From assembly GCF_049933045.1 (NCBI RefSeq), contig NZ_CP187926.1, positions 1,612,001 to 1,676,000 on the forward strand: 64,000 nucleotides of DNA. The letters run 5' to 3'. The notes under the pieces are model-generated. The model saw only the letters and a list, made by a program, of their open reading frames with translations, was not told the origin of the DNA and did not search any database. Both the position numbers and the translations under genes were made by a program. Of this stretch, positions 1 through 8,632 are shown in pieces. The stretch's first letter is position 1; each line of letters opens with the position of its first letter. Origin of the DNA: Pseudocolwellia sp049933045. GTDB lineage: Bacteria; Pseudomonadota; Gammaproteobacteria; Enterobacterales; Alteromonadaceae.

Positions 1-354
1 AGAGGCTTATCGAGTTTACCTACAAGCAACGAAAATACTGTATTAGTTGAGAAAATTCGTGGCCAAGGAGGCATGACATCACGACATTTAAGACGCTTAG
101 TACAAACGGTTTTTGATAAAGCTTATCTAAATATGAAACAAGATGTTGGCGAAGACAAAGCACTAAAACTAAAAGAAGCTTCAACACATTGGCTTAGACA
201 TACAGGTGCAAGTATGGAAATTGAGCGAGGTCGCCCTCTTAAAGATGTTTCTGAAGACTTAGGGCATGCAAGTATGGCAACTACCGATACTGTATACGTG
301 CATAGTGAAAGTAAATTACGCGCTAAAAGTGGTAAAGAACGTAAGGTTAATTAA
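1..354 (+). CDS. Tyrosine recombinase/phage-type integrase, C-terminal part (5' end outside window)
   Basis: The frame is open from the first base, so the gene starts upstream and about 117 residues are visible. These form the C-terminal half of a tyrosine recombinase catalytic domain: HWLRHTGAS supplies the H-x-x-R box, DLGHAS the second histidine region, and TTDTVYVH the expected catalytic tyrosine near the C terminus. Such enzymes catalyse site-specific strand exchange for islands, prophages or transposons. The visible part does not resemble the integron integrase remnant near 62.6 kb, and the family type cannot be set without the N-terminal half. A terminator-like hairpin follows directly. 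It could be the end of a mobile island whose body lies to the left of the window. Confidence 0.85.
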   Translation, partial: RGLSSLPTSNENTVLVEKIRGQGGMTSRHLRRLVQTVFDKAYLNMKQDVGEDKALKLKEASTHWLRHTGASMEIERGRPLKDVSEDLGHASMATTDTVYVHSESKLRAKSGKERKVN

Positions 355-360
355 AAATAA

Positions 361-393
361 GTTGGCTAGACAAGAGTTAGCCAAGTTTTTTAT
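361..393 (+). terminator. Rho-independent terminator after the recombinase gene
   Basis: A hairpin with arms TTGGCTA and TAGCCAA is followed by a run of T (GTTTTTTATT) just after the recombinase stop codon. Confidence 0.75.
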
Positions 394-403
394 TATCTGC
401 TAA

Positions 404-802
404 TCAAATGTCTTTAGCGAAATAAGCCATAATTTCTTCAGTCGTCATTTCTTTCGTTTCGTTTGAAAAACAATAGTAGCTTGGTCGCATATCACTAAAA
501 TATTGCATATCCATTTTTAACCCTGATAGGTTTGGAAATAACCCAACAGGCATATTATATTCACCCGTAGCTTTAAACTTATAAAATAGATGAGTTCCAC
601 AATCAACACAAAAACCTCGTGATGCCCAAGATGATGATTCATACATTCTAACTTTATCATCACCACTTATTTTTACCTTAGTACCACATTTAACCACAAA
701 AAAAGGAGCACCTCCCCAAGGACACACTGTGAATTTTGGGTCTATCTCTTCAACTTCTATATTTACAGCACCACAAAGACAACTTGTTTTAGCATTCGAC
801 AT
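404..802 (-). CDS. GFA/CENP-V family zinc-binding protein lacking part of the usual zinc site
   Basis: 132 residues resembling the GFA (glutathione-dependent formaldehyde-activating enzyme-like) fold. CLCGAV near residue 8 is the first Cys pair and FCVDCGTHLFY near residue 63 is the distal Cys pair. The region where the family usually has a CHCxxC-type cluster reads KFTVCPWGGAP, so about five residues including two cysteines appear to be missing. The start is supported by a GGAAT ribosome site six bases upstream. The altered site means catalytic or zinc binding may be lost; the function of most family members is unproven anyway. It is a single gene, not in an evident operon. Confidence 0.7.
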   Translation of the reverse strand: MSNAKTSCLCGAVNIEVEEIDPKFTVCPWGGAPFFVVKCGTKVKISGDDKVRMYESSSWASRGFCVDCGTHLFYKFKATGEYNMPVGLFPNLSGLKMDMQYFSDMRPSYYCFSNETKEMTTEEIMAYFAKDI

Positions 803-961
803 TGTATTCCTTCTTAATTGTTGAGTTAACCATTATTCATGTTAGCTAGAATATAAATAACCTCAAATCGGATTAAATAGAAAGCACACATCAAAGAAAC
901 ATTTAAACGACTTTATTATTTTAAATCAAGATTATAAAATATTGGTGATCTGGTATCTTAT

Positions 962-1524
962 CTATTTTTTACGTAAAGAAGGGGTTTTTTCACCTAATTC
1001 AGATGAGGAGATCAATATAGCCAAACGCCTTAATTGAGTTTCTTGTTTTTTTGCGCTCATTACCCACCAAATAGAGTCTCTTTTATATGATGGAGCTAAA
1101 CAGGTAAAGTAATCCCATGCTGCTTGATTAGCCTTAATTTGAACTTCGTATTTACTTGCGAGAGGAATATTCCTATCTTCAGATGAATAACCTTGTTTAT
1201 CTGATCTATTGTTAAACACATGCATTCCTGCAGGTTTCATCTTTCCAAGTGGAATGAGTGCCTGCACTTTATTTACGTTTACAGCACTCCAAACGCTTTT
1301 AATTTTACGAGGAGTAAAACGGATTTTATAACTTTGTTCGTCAACAGTTTTTCGTATACCGTCAATCCATCCATAACAAAGAGCAACATCTACAGAGTCA
1401 GACCAAGTTATCGTTCACGACCTGTATGCTTTTTGAAATAACCCACCCAAAGTTCAGTGGCTTCAGCGTTATTTTCTAACCAATGTTCAAACTCTTCTTG
1501 TTTGTTAAAAAATTTAATATTCAT
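962..1524 (-). pseudogene. YdeI/OmpD-associated family protein, frameshifted
   Basis: The C-terminal half is open from 1267 to 962 and contains PSYKRDSIWWVMSAKKQET, typical of the YdeI/OmpD-associated family. The N-terminal half is readable upstream in another frame, starting at ATG 1524 (MNIKFFNKQEEF) and running to HTGRER near 1411. There one base is missing, so ITWSDSVDVALCYGWIDG continues in the other frame. Joined, the two parts give a normal-length product of about 187 residues. The gene is therefore a recent pseudogene, or the assembly has a single-base error. The 5' end abuts the stop of the upstream GNAT gene, so the two were probably cotranscribed. Confidence 0.85.
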
Positions 1525-2066
1525 ATTTTTATAATTTTTGGTCTTATAAAGTAACCGAGCATACTGCCAAACAGATCTTTGTACATAGCTTCTATTTCTG
1601 TTTTTTGGATCGTTTCGCCTAAAATTAACATCTCAAGTTCTTCACCAGGCTCTTTAACGATAAAGCCAGATGAATTGAATCCATTTTTCTCATAAAAAAC
1701 TTTACGTTTAACTCTTTGTTTATAGTTTTGTTCTTGTTTATCAAGCTTTTCTATATTCAGTACAATTCTTCTATCTGAAAAGATGATTTTGAGTAAATCC
1801 ATTACCTTACTTCCATACCCTCCAGAACGATAAAACTCTGATATAGCTAAGAAGTGGATCAAAACAATATCTTTATACTCTGTGGTATAAATAAGTCCTA
1901 CCCAAATATCACCCGCATAAATAACATTAAATCCATCTTGACCATTTCTGAGTTTAAATTTAAGTAACCACGTAGGAATATTTCTAGCTGTGGTAAATGC
2001 TTTTTTATAAAGGTCGATAACATCCAAGTAGTTGTCGTCATACTGATTTAACGGTCTAAGATTCAT
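1521..2066 (-). CDS. GNAT family N-acetyltransferase
   Basis: 181 residues with GNAT features: the acetyl-CoA-binding loop FYRSGGYGSKVMDLL near residue 92 fits the R-x-x-G-x-G/A motif, and VFYEKNGFNSSG near residue 121 is the usual motif B tail. These enzymes move an acetyl group from acetyl-CoA to an amine; the substrate here is unknown. The stop codon overlaps the start of the broken YdeI-like gene, which suggests one transcript. Two more GNAT genes occur at 2122 and beyond 47 kb but they are not close copies. Confidence 0.8.
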   Translation of the reverse strand: MNLRPLNQYDDNYLDVIDLYKKAFTTARNIPTWLLKFKLRNGQDGFNVIYAGDIWVGLIYTTEYKDIVLIHFLAISEFYRSGGYGSKVMDLLKIIFSDRRIVLNIEKLDKQEQNYKQRVKRKVFYEKNGFNSSGFIVKEPGEELEMLILGETIQKTEIEAMYKDLFGSMLGYFIRPKIIKI

Positions 2067-2121
2067 ATTTAGTACCTAAATGTTCTTTTGGATTAATACA
2101 CTGAACCATTTAGATGCAATA

Positions 2122-2613
2122 TTAAACAGGCATATTTAAGCGAGCTAAAATAAGTAAATTGGAAAATTTTCCCGCTTTAAAACTACAGCTTTTCTTTTCA
2201 CCTTCTATTTGAAAACCGAACTTTTCATAAAGAGATAATGCAGCTTCATTTTCAGGGTAAACTTCTAGCTCTAAACGTAATAAATTTAACCAGTTATCTG
2301 CTTGATTAATTGCTTCTGTAAGTAGTTTGCGTCCTACGCCTTTACCATGACTATCAGGATGCACCGCTATTGCTAAAGATGCTGAATGTTTTTCTCTTGG
2401 TTTATTAGATAAAATAAGACTTACATGCCCAATCACTTTGTTATCTAATTCAGCGACTAATATATAATCTGTTGGACTTTGGAAAAACTTCTCTACATCA
2501 CTCGAGCTAAGAAAAGGCACTTGAGATGTATTTTCTGTTACCGATGGATAACTATAAATTTCGGCCAAGTCTTTAACATCTGTTTGTTCAAAACGTCTAA
2601 TATTTAATTTCAA
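2122..2613 (-). CDS. GNAT family N-acetyltransferase (YhhY-like)
   Basis: 163 residues with a complete GNAT layout. LAIAVHPDSHGKGVGRKLL near residue 80 contains the Q/R-x-x-G-x-G/A pyrophosphate loop, and LEVYPENEAALSLYEKFGF near residue 116 is motif B. The pattern LEVYPENxxAxxLYEKFGF is typical of the YhhY/PhnO-type amino-acid or small-amine acetyltransferases, so an amino-acid derivative is a reasonable but unproven substrate. The gene stands alone with about 55 bp to the next GNAT gene. Confidence 0.82.
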   Translation of the reverse strand: MKLNIRRFEQTDVKDLAEIYSYPSVTENTSQVPFLSSSDVEKFFQSPTDYILVAELDNKVIGHVSLILSNKPREKHSASLAIAVHPDSHGKGVGRKLLTEAINQADNWLNLLRLELEVYPENEAALSLYEKFGFQIEGEKKSCSFKAGKFSNLLILARLNMPV

Positions 2614-2709
2614 TGTAAAACCTTAATTCTGAAAATATATAAATTGATGAGTATCATTCAAAATCACTGATATGAATAGTAATAAACTATTGTTATTGCA
2701 GCGTTGCGA

Positions 2710-3219
2710 TTAAATTGGTTTATCTAATTGTTTTGCAATGTAATAACGATAAAAACCAATAGCACTACTTCCAACAAATACGATTTCTACAAGTATACCT
2801 ACAGGCGACCATAAAATAGCATTATGAATAAGCCACAACGACCCACCTAATATCATCATAATACGTAAGAATTTGTCATTAGAACTAAATGATCCTGTGG
2901 TAATAAAAATAGTCGCTATAAACCCTAAAACACTTAGAAGTCCGACATAAGTATAAATACAAATAAATAAGCTGACACAAAGTGAAGCTGCAGCCATCCA
3001 TTGAAATTTCCATTTAATAGAAATTAAAAATCGAATGCTAGAAAATAGAAAAATATATCCTGCTGTAGGTTGATCAAGTAATAAATAATGAAATCCATTA
3101 AATAAACAACTTACAGATAATAGCGCTAAGATCCGATTCTTGTCTTTAAGTTGCATAGCATAGCACTCAATAACGAGAGTAAAAGTAACTAAAATTTGAG
3201 ATAGGAAAAAATCGGGCAT
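2710..3219 (-). CDS. YgjV family inner-membrane protein
   Basis: 169 residues with about five or six hydrophobic segments and short loops. The pattern of an N-terminal FxxSQILVTFTL segment, LSCLFNGFHYLLLDQPTAG, and a C-terminal GILVEIVFVGSSAIGFYRY segment matches the YgjV/Imp-YgjV family of small bacterial membrane proteins. Their function is not known. It lies just after the truncated antiporter fragment, with no shared promoter evident. Confidence 0.7.
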   Translation of the reverse strand: MPDFFLSQILVTFTLVIECYAMQLKDKNRILALLSVSCLFNGFHYLLLDQPTAGYIFLFSSIRFLISIKWKFQWMAAASLCVSLFICIYTYVGLLSVLGFIATIFITTGSFSSNDKFLRIMMILGGSLWLIHNAILWSPVGILVEIVFVGSSAIGFYRYYIAKQLDKPI

Positions 3220-3241
3220 AAATTCACTGAAAAATGGAATG

Positions 3242-3454
3242 TTAATATAACTCCATACAGGATAACGTTTTTATAGGAGTGATTAAATAAACAGTTTCAT
3301 GGGCATCACCAATATGAATTAATCCAGATTGAGACATAAGAAATCCCATACCTAAAAATACCATTGGCGCAGTTAATATAGTAGTAGAAAGCCTTTTGGC
3401 TAGCATAGCGTAAGTAATAACTGAAAAAAGAAGAATGAGTAATCCGATTTCCAT
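3242..3454 (-). pseudogene. N-terminal fragment of a CPA1-type cation:proton antiporter
   Basis: 70 codons starting at ATG with an AGGAAC ribosome site. KRLSTTILTAPMVFLGMGFL followed by DAHETVYLI matches the first helices of CPA1 Na+(K+)/H+ antiporters, which are normally several hundred residues long. After HETVYLI the sequence departs from the family (TPIKTLSCMELY) and stops, and the rest of the antiporter is not found downstream. It is therefore a gene remnant left by a deletion rather than a working transporter. Confidence 0.75.
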
Positions 3455-3560
3455 TGGAAGTTCCTAATTAGGTAACTGAATGTGTTTATAAAAGATCAAC
3501 GTTAGAGTGATTAATGTAAATAAACACAAGTCATAGAGTTAGCGCGTTATTTAATATTAA

Positions 3561-3589
3561 AAAATAACCGGCTCATGGCCGGTTATTTT
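3561..3589 (-). terminator. Terminator of the bufferin operon
   Basis: Hairpin AATAACCGGC...GCCGGTTATT downstream of the DoxX gene; read on the minus strand it is followed by a T-rich tract. Confidence 0.8.
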
Positions 3590-3619
3590 AATCATTAATT
3601 TACAAAGACTAAATCAAAG

Positions 3620-4168
3620 TTAACTCGTTGATATACGTTTAGCATCTAAGCCAAGAAACTTATCTACAGATAAAAAGCCGGGTCCACGTGCAAAAATAAT
3701 TAACAATGAAGCTGCCCACCAAGATGCTGGATTAATCCAATGATCTAACGTTGGGAAAACAGCAAGCTGAATAAACAATGTCATACCGATAAGGCCTAAT
3801 GCAGCAAAGCGTGAAAACAAACCGATAATCAGTAATATTGGAAGTAATACTTCAACAACACCAGCAACAACGGCTAGTAATTCAATTATTGAAACAGTAA
3901 GAGATCCGTCAACATAATCTAATGTTTGAGGATCACAAAGAAGTAATGCACCTTCTCTAATTGGATCTGGACAAAAGAATTCATATTTGAATAGGTCGTA
4001 TTTATCTACATTGAATTGTAGAAAACCGTCCCATTTACTTAAGCCTGAATCGAGGAATACTTTAGCTACCATACAGCGCATAAATAATAGTGCTAAGGGT
4101 TCTACGAACCTTGATAACTGCTCGCCCATTTGTACGTACAACAGTTGTAATTTTTTAACCATACCCAT
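3620..4168 (-). CDS. DoxX family membrane protein of the bufferin operon (HvfX-like)
   Basis: 182 residues with four predicted membrane segments, including LLALVVAGVVEVLLPILLIIG-type and ALGLIGMTLFIQLAVF-type helices. GLSKWDGF and the RFAALGLIGM core fit the DoxX family. It is the last gene of a four-gene minus-strand operon after DUF2282, MNIO/DUF692 and DUF2063 genes, 32 bp behind the DUF2063 gene. In related metallophore clusters a DoxX-type protein (HvfX) is associated with copper handling or peptide maturation, so the same role is inferred here. No copper ligand motif was verified by eye. Confidence 0.85.
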   Translation of the reverse strand: MGMVKKLQLLYVQMGEQLSRFVEPLALLFMRCMVAKVFLDSGLSKWDGFLQFNVDKYDLFKYEFFCPDPIREGALLLCDPQTLDYVDGSLTVSIIELLAVVAGVVEVLLPILLIIGLFSRFAALGLIGMTLFIQLAVFPTLDHWINPASWWAASLLIIFARGPGFLSVDKFLGLDAKRISTS

Positions 4169-4200
4169 GTTTATTCCTTAATATTTATTATGTTTTTTAA

Positions 4201-4971
4201 TTAATTTTTTATTTCTAATAATTCATTTTGTAAGCAAGCTGTAAAAGCGTCACTCACTTCAAAGTTTTCATCTACAGCTAACGCAGCATCAAAAGCCTCG
4301 CCAAGCGATCTTCCTGTACCTTGAAGAGACTGCATAAGTGCAACCTCTGCAGGAGAAAGCAAACGTGCTTGTACTGCACCTTGCAAACGCCATAACATAA
4401 CAAAATCATCATTAGACGATTCAGAAGTAACAGCGTCATTATTATTTGTTTTTAGAGAAACCCATTCTAAAAAAGCTTCTTCATTAACCTTCAGTAATAA
4501 AACACTAGGATTAAGCTTCACCTTAAGTTCAGTAAACTCAGTGTCTTGCTCCATAAGATGAGTAACAATCTCGATTGTTAATGTTTCACTTGAGTCAGCA
4601 CTCATCAAACTCATTAACCACATATAATCCAACTGTGCGATATCGACTAAATGAGTAAATAAATTGGATGATGTATGCTGATTTTCAATAAAGTCAGGAA
4701 AGTTTTTACCGTATCCAACTAAAGTGCCTAGCTCAGGCGGAAAATAATCAACAAAAAGTCGAGCCATTTTACGAAAATCATCAGTACCCACTTTTTTTTC
4801 ACACATAGGAAAATTAGCCATTAATGCATCAATACAGCCTTTATAATAGCCGTTGCGATAAATCGCTAATCGTTTAATGTGTGATGGATCTTCACAAAAA
4901 GGCTCCATTTCACTTGAATCACCGCTGCGTAAGTAGCTCGTGAAAGCATCAATATATTGATGAGTACTCAT
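4201..4971 (-). CDS. bufC: DUF2063 family bufferin maturation partner (BufC/HvfC-like)
   Basis: 256 residues. The N-terminal half has the DUF2063 pattern: LAIYRNGYYKGCIDALMANFP followed by FRKMARLFVDYFPPELGTLV and FPDFIENQH. Members act as partner or recognition subunits of MNIO (DUF692) enzymes during post-translational modification of a short precursor. Its start overlaps the stop of the DUF692 gene by one base (TAATG), showing translational coupling. The C-terminal half is more variable. No membrane segment or signal peptide is seen, consistent with a cytosolic maturation step before export. Confidence 0.88.
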   Translation of the reverse strand: MSTHQYIDAFTSYLRSGDSSEMEPFCEDPSHIKRLAIYRNGYYKGCIDALMANFPMCEKKVGTDDFRKMARLFVDYFPPELGTLVGYGKNFPDFIENQHTSSNLFTHLVDIAQLDYMWLMSLMSADSSETLTIEIVTHLMEQDTEFTELKVKLNPSVLLLKVNEEAFLEWVSLKTNNNDAVTSESSNDDFVMLWRLQGAVQARLLSPAEVALMQSLQGTGRSLGEAFDAALAVDENFEVSDAFTACLQNELLEIKN

Positions 4972-5906
4972 TATCGAGTCACTTCTTTATAAGATACATT
5001 TGAACTTGTTTTCAACGCGCATTGATCTAAATAATTTTGTGCTGTTTGACGTTCACTCATCAATTCTGTAAACGACGGAATGTTAGCATCTCGCTCTACA
5101 AGTACGGGTTTATTGCCAAATAATACGAGTGCTTGCTCCAGCAACTTCCATACAGAAGGCGCTACAGCAGAAGCATGGCTGTCTATTAAAAGCGACTGCC
5201 CAAGAGTAGGATCAGGATCATGCCCTGCGATATGTATTTCACCGACAAGCTCTGCGGGGATTTGCGATAAATAGTTCAACGCATTAATACCCGTATTCTT
5301 ACTACTAATGTATAAATTATTAATATCGATGATTAATCCACAACCTGAACGGTTAGCGGCCTCAACTAGAAACTGAGGTTCATCCATATCACTTATAAAA
5401 TCTAAATAGTTACTTGGGTTTTCAATTAAGATAGATCGACCTATACCTGACTGGTAGCAATCAATGCCATCAATTAAAAATTGGAGGGCGTCTTCTGTAC
5501 GAGGTAATGGCATTAAATCTGCAAAATATTTACCATCTGATTTAGACCATACAGCATGCTCAGATACAAGTGCTGGTTGAAACTCATCAATCAACGCTTT
5601 TACCTGTCTGGTGTGCGCAGCCATGGTTTTATGATCAGATCCTAACGAGCCACCAACACCATGAAAGCTGATGTTAAAGTTTTCGCGAATAGCTCTTAAA
5701 TAATTTAACCGAGGTCCACCTGCTACAAAGTAATTCTCTGTATGCACTTCAAACCAAAGATTATTTGGAGGCAATGGTTGCTCGGGTAATGCGAAAATAT
5801 CATCAAGGTGATCAGGTTTTAAACTTATACCTGCACCTAGATGATCCTCAGCAACAATGTGCTGAGGAGAGCGCAAGTTATTAACCTTCAAGCGAACCTT
5901 TACCAT
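4971..5906 (-). CDS. bufB: MNIO (DUF692) family bufferin maturase (BufB-like)
   Basis: 311 residues with the multinuclear non-heme iron oxidase (DUF692) signature in order: WFEVHTENYF, ISFHGVGGS, LVSEHAVWS, ILIENPSNYLDF, LIIDINNLYIS, GEIHIAGHD, IDSHASAV and VLVERDANIP. The His, Asp and Glu residues in these blocks are the family's iron ligands. The enzyme modifies cysteines of the precursor peptide. The longest frame starts at ATG 5906, 26 bases inside the bufA gene; a TTG at 5876 preceded by GAAGG is an alternative, so the start is uncertain. Cotranscription with the flanking genes is clear. Confidence 0.92.
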   Translation of the reverse strand: MVKVRLKVNNLRSPQHIVAEDHLGAGISLKPDHLDDIFALPEQPLPPNNLWFEVHTENYFVAGGPRLNYLRAIRENFNISFHGVGGSLGSDHKTMAAHTRQVKALIDEFQPALVSEHAVWSKSDGKYFADLMPLPRTEDALQFLIDGIDCYQSGIGRSILIENPSNYLDFISDMDEPQFLVEAANRSGCGLIIDINNLYISSKNTGINALNYLSQIPAELVGEIHIAGHDPDPTLGQSLLIDSHASAVAPSVWKLLEQALVLFGNKPVLVERDANIPSFTELMSERQTAQNYLDQCALKTSSNVSYKEVTR

Positions 5907-6228
5907 TTGGAGTTACGATAGATTCACATGTACCTTTAGGAGAGTATGTCCAAGCATTAGCTTGGAAATCTGAAGTTGAAGTACCTTCACAACTAGTACC
6001 TGCACCAGCTTTACAATCGTTTTCACCTGCTAAAGCAATGCCGTAACATTTATCTTTACGTCCACGAGCTTTATCACCAGCTAACCAGCCAGTAAGTTTT
6101 TCTTGTACTTTTGGTGCTGCATCAGCTGCAATTGTTAATTGGCTATTTGCGCCTGCTGTTGCGCCTGCACTTAAAACGGCTACTGATGCGCCAACTAATA
6201 AAGCTTTAGTTAAGTTTACTTTTTTCAT
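5881..6228 (-). CDS. bufA: DUF2282 bufferin-type metallophore precursor (BufA1-like)
   Basis: 115 residues with an N-terminal signal peptide (KALLVGASVAVLSAGATAGA, cleavage near residue 26). The conserved core has four cysteines at about residues 61, 72, 80 and 101 in the pattern KCYGIA, NDCKAG, SCEGTS and GTCESI, which is the DUF2282 layout. In described bufferins two cysteines are modified by the MNIO enzyme and the exported protein binds copper in the periplasm. The gene leads the operon and has its own AGGAGCATAAAAATG start region. Which cysteines are modified here is unknown. Confidence 0.9.
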   Translation of the reverse strand: MKKVNLTKALLVGASVAVLSAGATAGANSQLTIAADAAPKVQEKLTGWLAGDKARGRKDKCYGIALAGENDCKAGAGTSCEGTSTSDFQANAWTYSPKGTCESIVTPNGKGSLEG

Positions 6229-6568
6229 TTTTATGCTCCTGATTAAAAATTTTTTATTGTTTCATCAGTGACGTGTTAATAAATTTCATCACATTAATAT
6301 AAACAAGTATTATAAGGATAAGCGATATCGCTGTGTTATCAACTTAAGAGACCTATACTTGTAAAATAATATTTCAAAGTATTTTAAATAAAGGTGAAAT
6401 TTATAAAAAATATTGAGTCGAAAAGCAGATGAAATATAAATAGAAATCATGTTTAGATTGATGGTAGGAAAAGAATATAGACCATTAAAAATAAAGAATA
6501 GTTTTGCTTAATTTATAATGCGTTTTTCAGGTGGTTGATAACGTGATCTAATAAATGATATAAAAATA
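6229..6568. other. Gene-free region upstream of the bufferin operon
   Basis: 340 bp between bufA and the next minus-strand gene. It must contain the bufferin promoter. It is very AT-rich and I see no convincing operator, RNA gene or ORF in it. Confidence 0.5.
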
Positions 6569-6979
6569 CTAAACCTTTTTAGCTGTATTCAAAGTTTCTA
6601 ATAATTCATCAGATTCTTTTTTATAAGGCGCTGTAAAATGTATATAAAGTATTAAGCAGACATTGGGCACGGTAACGATTAAAATTTGACCTGCAGTTAT
6701 TAAAATACACCCGCAAGCTAACAAAGCACCTAACATCCTTACTTTCTTATTTATCGCCTTGTCATTTATCCAGTACTTACAGATGTAAAAATGAAAACAC
6801 CATAATCCAGCTAAAAGTATCATTGTAACAGTCATTAAAAATTCGTTAGTCGTATATTCTAACTGGCATGAACCTACAGTTAAGCAAGAAAGTGCTTCCC
6901 ATAAAATACCTAAAGGTATTAACAATCCCAAACAAGATAAAATACTGCAAAAGATCACTATGATTACTCGATGCATCAT
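6569..6979 (-). CDS. Small membrane protein, function unknown
   Basis: 136 residues with about four hydrophobic segments: VIIVIFCSILSCLGLLIPLG, FLMTVTMILLAGLWCFHFYI, MLGALLACGCILITAGQILI and VTVPNVCLILYIHF. The C terminus is charged and probably cytosolic. I do not recognise a family. The flanking genes are unrelated in function and the spacing of 60 bp or more does not establish an operon. Confidence 0.55.
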   Translation of the reverse strand: MMHRVIIVIFCSILSCLGLLIPLGILWEALSCLTVGSCQLEYTTNEFLMTVTMILLAGLWCFHFYICKYWINDKAINKKVRMLGALLACGCILITAGQILIVTVPNVCLILYIHFTAPYKKESDELLETLNTAKKV

Positions 6980-7041
6980 AATTTAACGTCCTGTTAAAAT
7001 ACTAAATGAAGAGGCTTACATGGCTTATTTACATACTTGAA

Positions 7042-7581
7042 CTAACGAACTAAATTTAAAATATTTTTGAACTCAGGAATTCTACAATCCTTAACAAGTT
7101 CGTATAAACACATTTCTAAGCCCGTAATTTTAACACCACAATCTTTTAACCGGCTAATGGCAAGTTGTTTATTAATTAATGTACGAGAGGAAATACAATC
7201 ACTTACAAGTTCTACTTTATAGCCCTGCTCGACCAAACCTTTTGCCGTTTGATACACACAAATATGGGCCTCAATTCCACAAACAAGCCAAGTATCTACA
7301 TGTGAAGCTTTAACTGAGTTTAGGAAGTCGGTGGACTCACAGGCATTGAACGTGAACTTAGTTATGGGAGTTATATGATTAAGAAGATCATTAAGTTCGT
7401 TAACGGTAGAACCTAACTTACCAGGGTTTTGTTCGAGTAGAATGACAGGTAATTCAATAGCTTGCGCCCCTTCAATCAACTTTTCACAATTAGAGATCAA
7501 TGCATCACTGTCATGAACTAAACGTGCAAGTTTACCTTGAATATCAACGACAATAAGTCCGGTATTATCTTTGTTTAACAT
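7042..7581 (-). CDS. Isochorismatase-family cysteine hydrolase
   Basis: 179 residues with the cysteine hydrolase triad of the isochorismatase family: Asp in LIVVDIQGKL near residue 13, Lys in TKFTF near residue 95, and Cys in CGIEAHICVYQTA near residue 128. Length and the VELVSDCISSR block fit the YcaC-like branch. These enzymes hydrolyse C-N or ester-like bonds of diverse small molecules; the substrate cannot be read from sequence. It faces away from the porin-like gene and the two share an intergenic region. Confidence 0.85.
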   Translation of the reverse strand: MLNKDNTGLIVVDIQGKLARLVHDSDALISNCEKLIEGAQAIELPVILLEQNPGKLGSTVNELNDLLNHITPITKFTFNACESTDFLNSVKASHVDTWLVCGIEAHICVYQTAKGLVEQGYKVELVSDCISSRTLINKQLAISRLKDCGVKITGLEMCLYELVKDCRIPEFKNILNLVR

Positions 7582-7886
7582 CGTAAACTCCTAGGCTAAA
7601 ACATAACTTAAAATCTGATAATGAAAGTTAACACATACTCAGTCTACTTACGGAACAAAAAACATGTGAACATTAAATATTATATATTTATCCACAGAAA
7701 ATTAACTATATTTATTGTAATTATACTAAAAGTCTTGTTTTCTTAATTGAGTATAAGTATAGTGCGCGCGAAATGGATTTTACTTGTTAATAGGTTGTAA
7801 TTTATACAGTTTAGCTGGCATTAACGATCCATTTTCTCCCTCAAATTTTACTTGGGAATTAACATAACATATAAAGGATTTATATA
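7582..7886. other. Divergent promoter region between the hydrolase and porin genes
   Basis: 305 bp, AT-rich, holding the starts of two divergent transcripts. Several promoter-like AT blocks occur but no operator palindrome or RNA gene stands out. Confidence 0.45.
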
Positions 7887-8586
7887 ATGAAAACACGTGC
7901 AGCACTCTTCGGTTTATCTTTACTTTCTTCAGCGGCTCTAGCTAATGATTACAATACTCAACTTGATGTAGATTATTTCAATGTTGATAGTTTCGATACA
8001 ATTAAAATTGAAGGCACATATTACCTAGAAAACGTTTCTACAAATAACACAGCATGGTCAGAAGCTGCGTTTATGGGCAGAAACACAAGCGCTAGCTTAA
8101 GCTACACAGATTTTGACAGTGATGCATACCAAGTAGTATTAGGTGGTGACTTTTACCACAATGATTCTTTTTGTTGGTTTAGACGTTACTTATTTTGACG
8201 TAGATGGCGGCGACAATGACACGGGTCTTGTTGGTGAAGTTGGTTACTTTGTTGATACAAACTGGATGGTTTCAGTTTCAGCAGCAGATGAAGACTTCTC
8301 TGATTCTTTAGCATTAAACACAAAATACATTGCTACTTTAAGCAACGGTAGATTTGTTAACGTAGAAGTTTCTTACCTTAACTTTGATAACGATTTTACA
8401 GCAGCAGCAGATTATTTTTGGACTGCTCAATCAAGTGTTGGTTTAAGCCTTTCTACTGAAGAAGGTATTAACGGTACAATCCGTGCTCAACACTTTTTTA
8501 CCCCAGCTGTTTCACTTCGTCTTGAATATGTTTCATTAGAAGACAGTGATGATGGTTTCTTATTAGGTTTAACTGGTCGTTTTTAA
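7887..8586 (+). pseudogene. Putative outer-membrane porin, split by a frameshift in a T run
   Basis: The first part (7887 to about 8165) has a signal peptide, MKTRAALFGLSLLSSAALAN, followed by alternating beta-strand-like sequence. The second part continues in another frame from about 8165 to 8586 with LDVTYFDVDGGDNDTG and ends in LLGLTGRF, a terminal aromatic residue typical of outer-membrane beta-barrels. The junction lies in TTCTTTTTGTTGG; one extra T would restore HNDSFFVGLDVTYFDVD and give one protein of about 233 residues. It is either a genuine homopolymer frameshift (possibly phase variation or decay) or a sequencing error. The product looks like the putative-porin families of marine gammaproteobacteria. 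Confidence 0.75.
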
Positions 8587-8607
8587 GCTTAAACGATTAC
8601 ATAAATT

Positions 8608-8632
8608 GGGAGACATTTGTCTCCCTTTTTTT
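8608..8632 (+). terminator. Rho-independent terminator of the porin gene
   Basis: Hairpin GGGAGACATTTGTCTCCC followed by seven T residues. Confidence 0.9.

Noticed and set aside
1..354. Left-end recombinase as the integron integrase of the array
   Set aside because: It lies 14 kb from the nearest attC, its visible motifs differ from IntI, and the real intI remnant was found at 62643.
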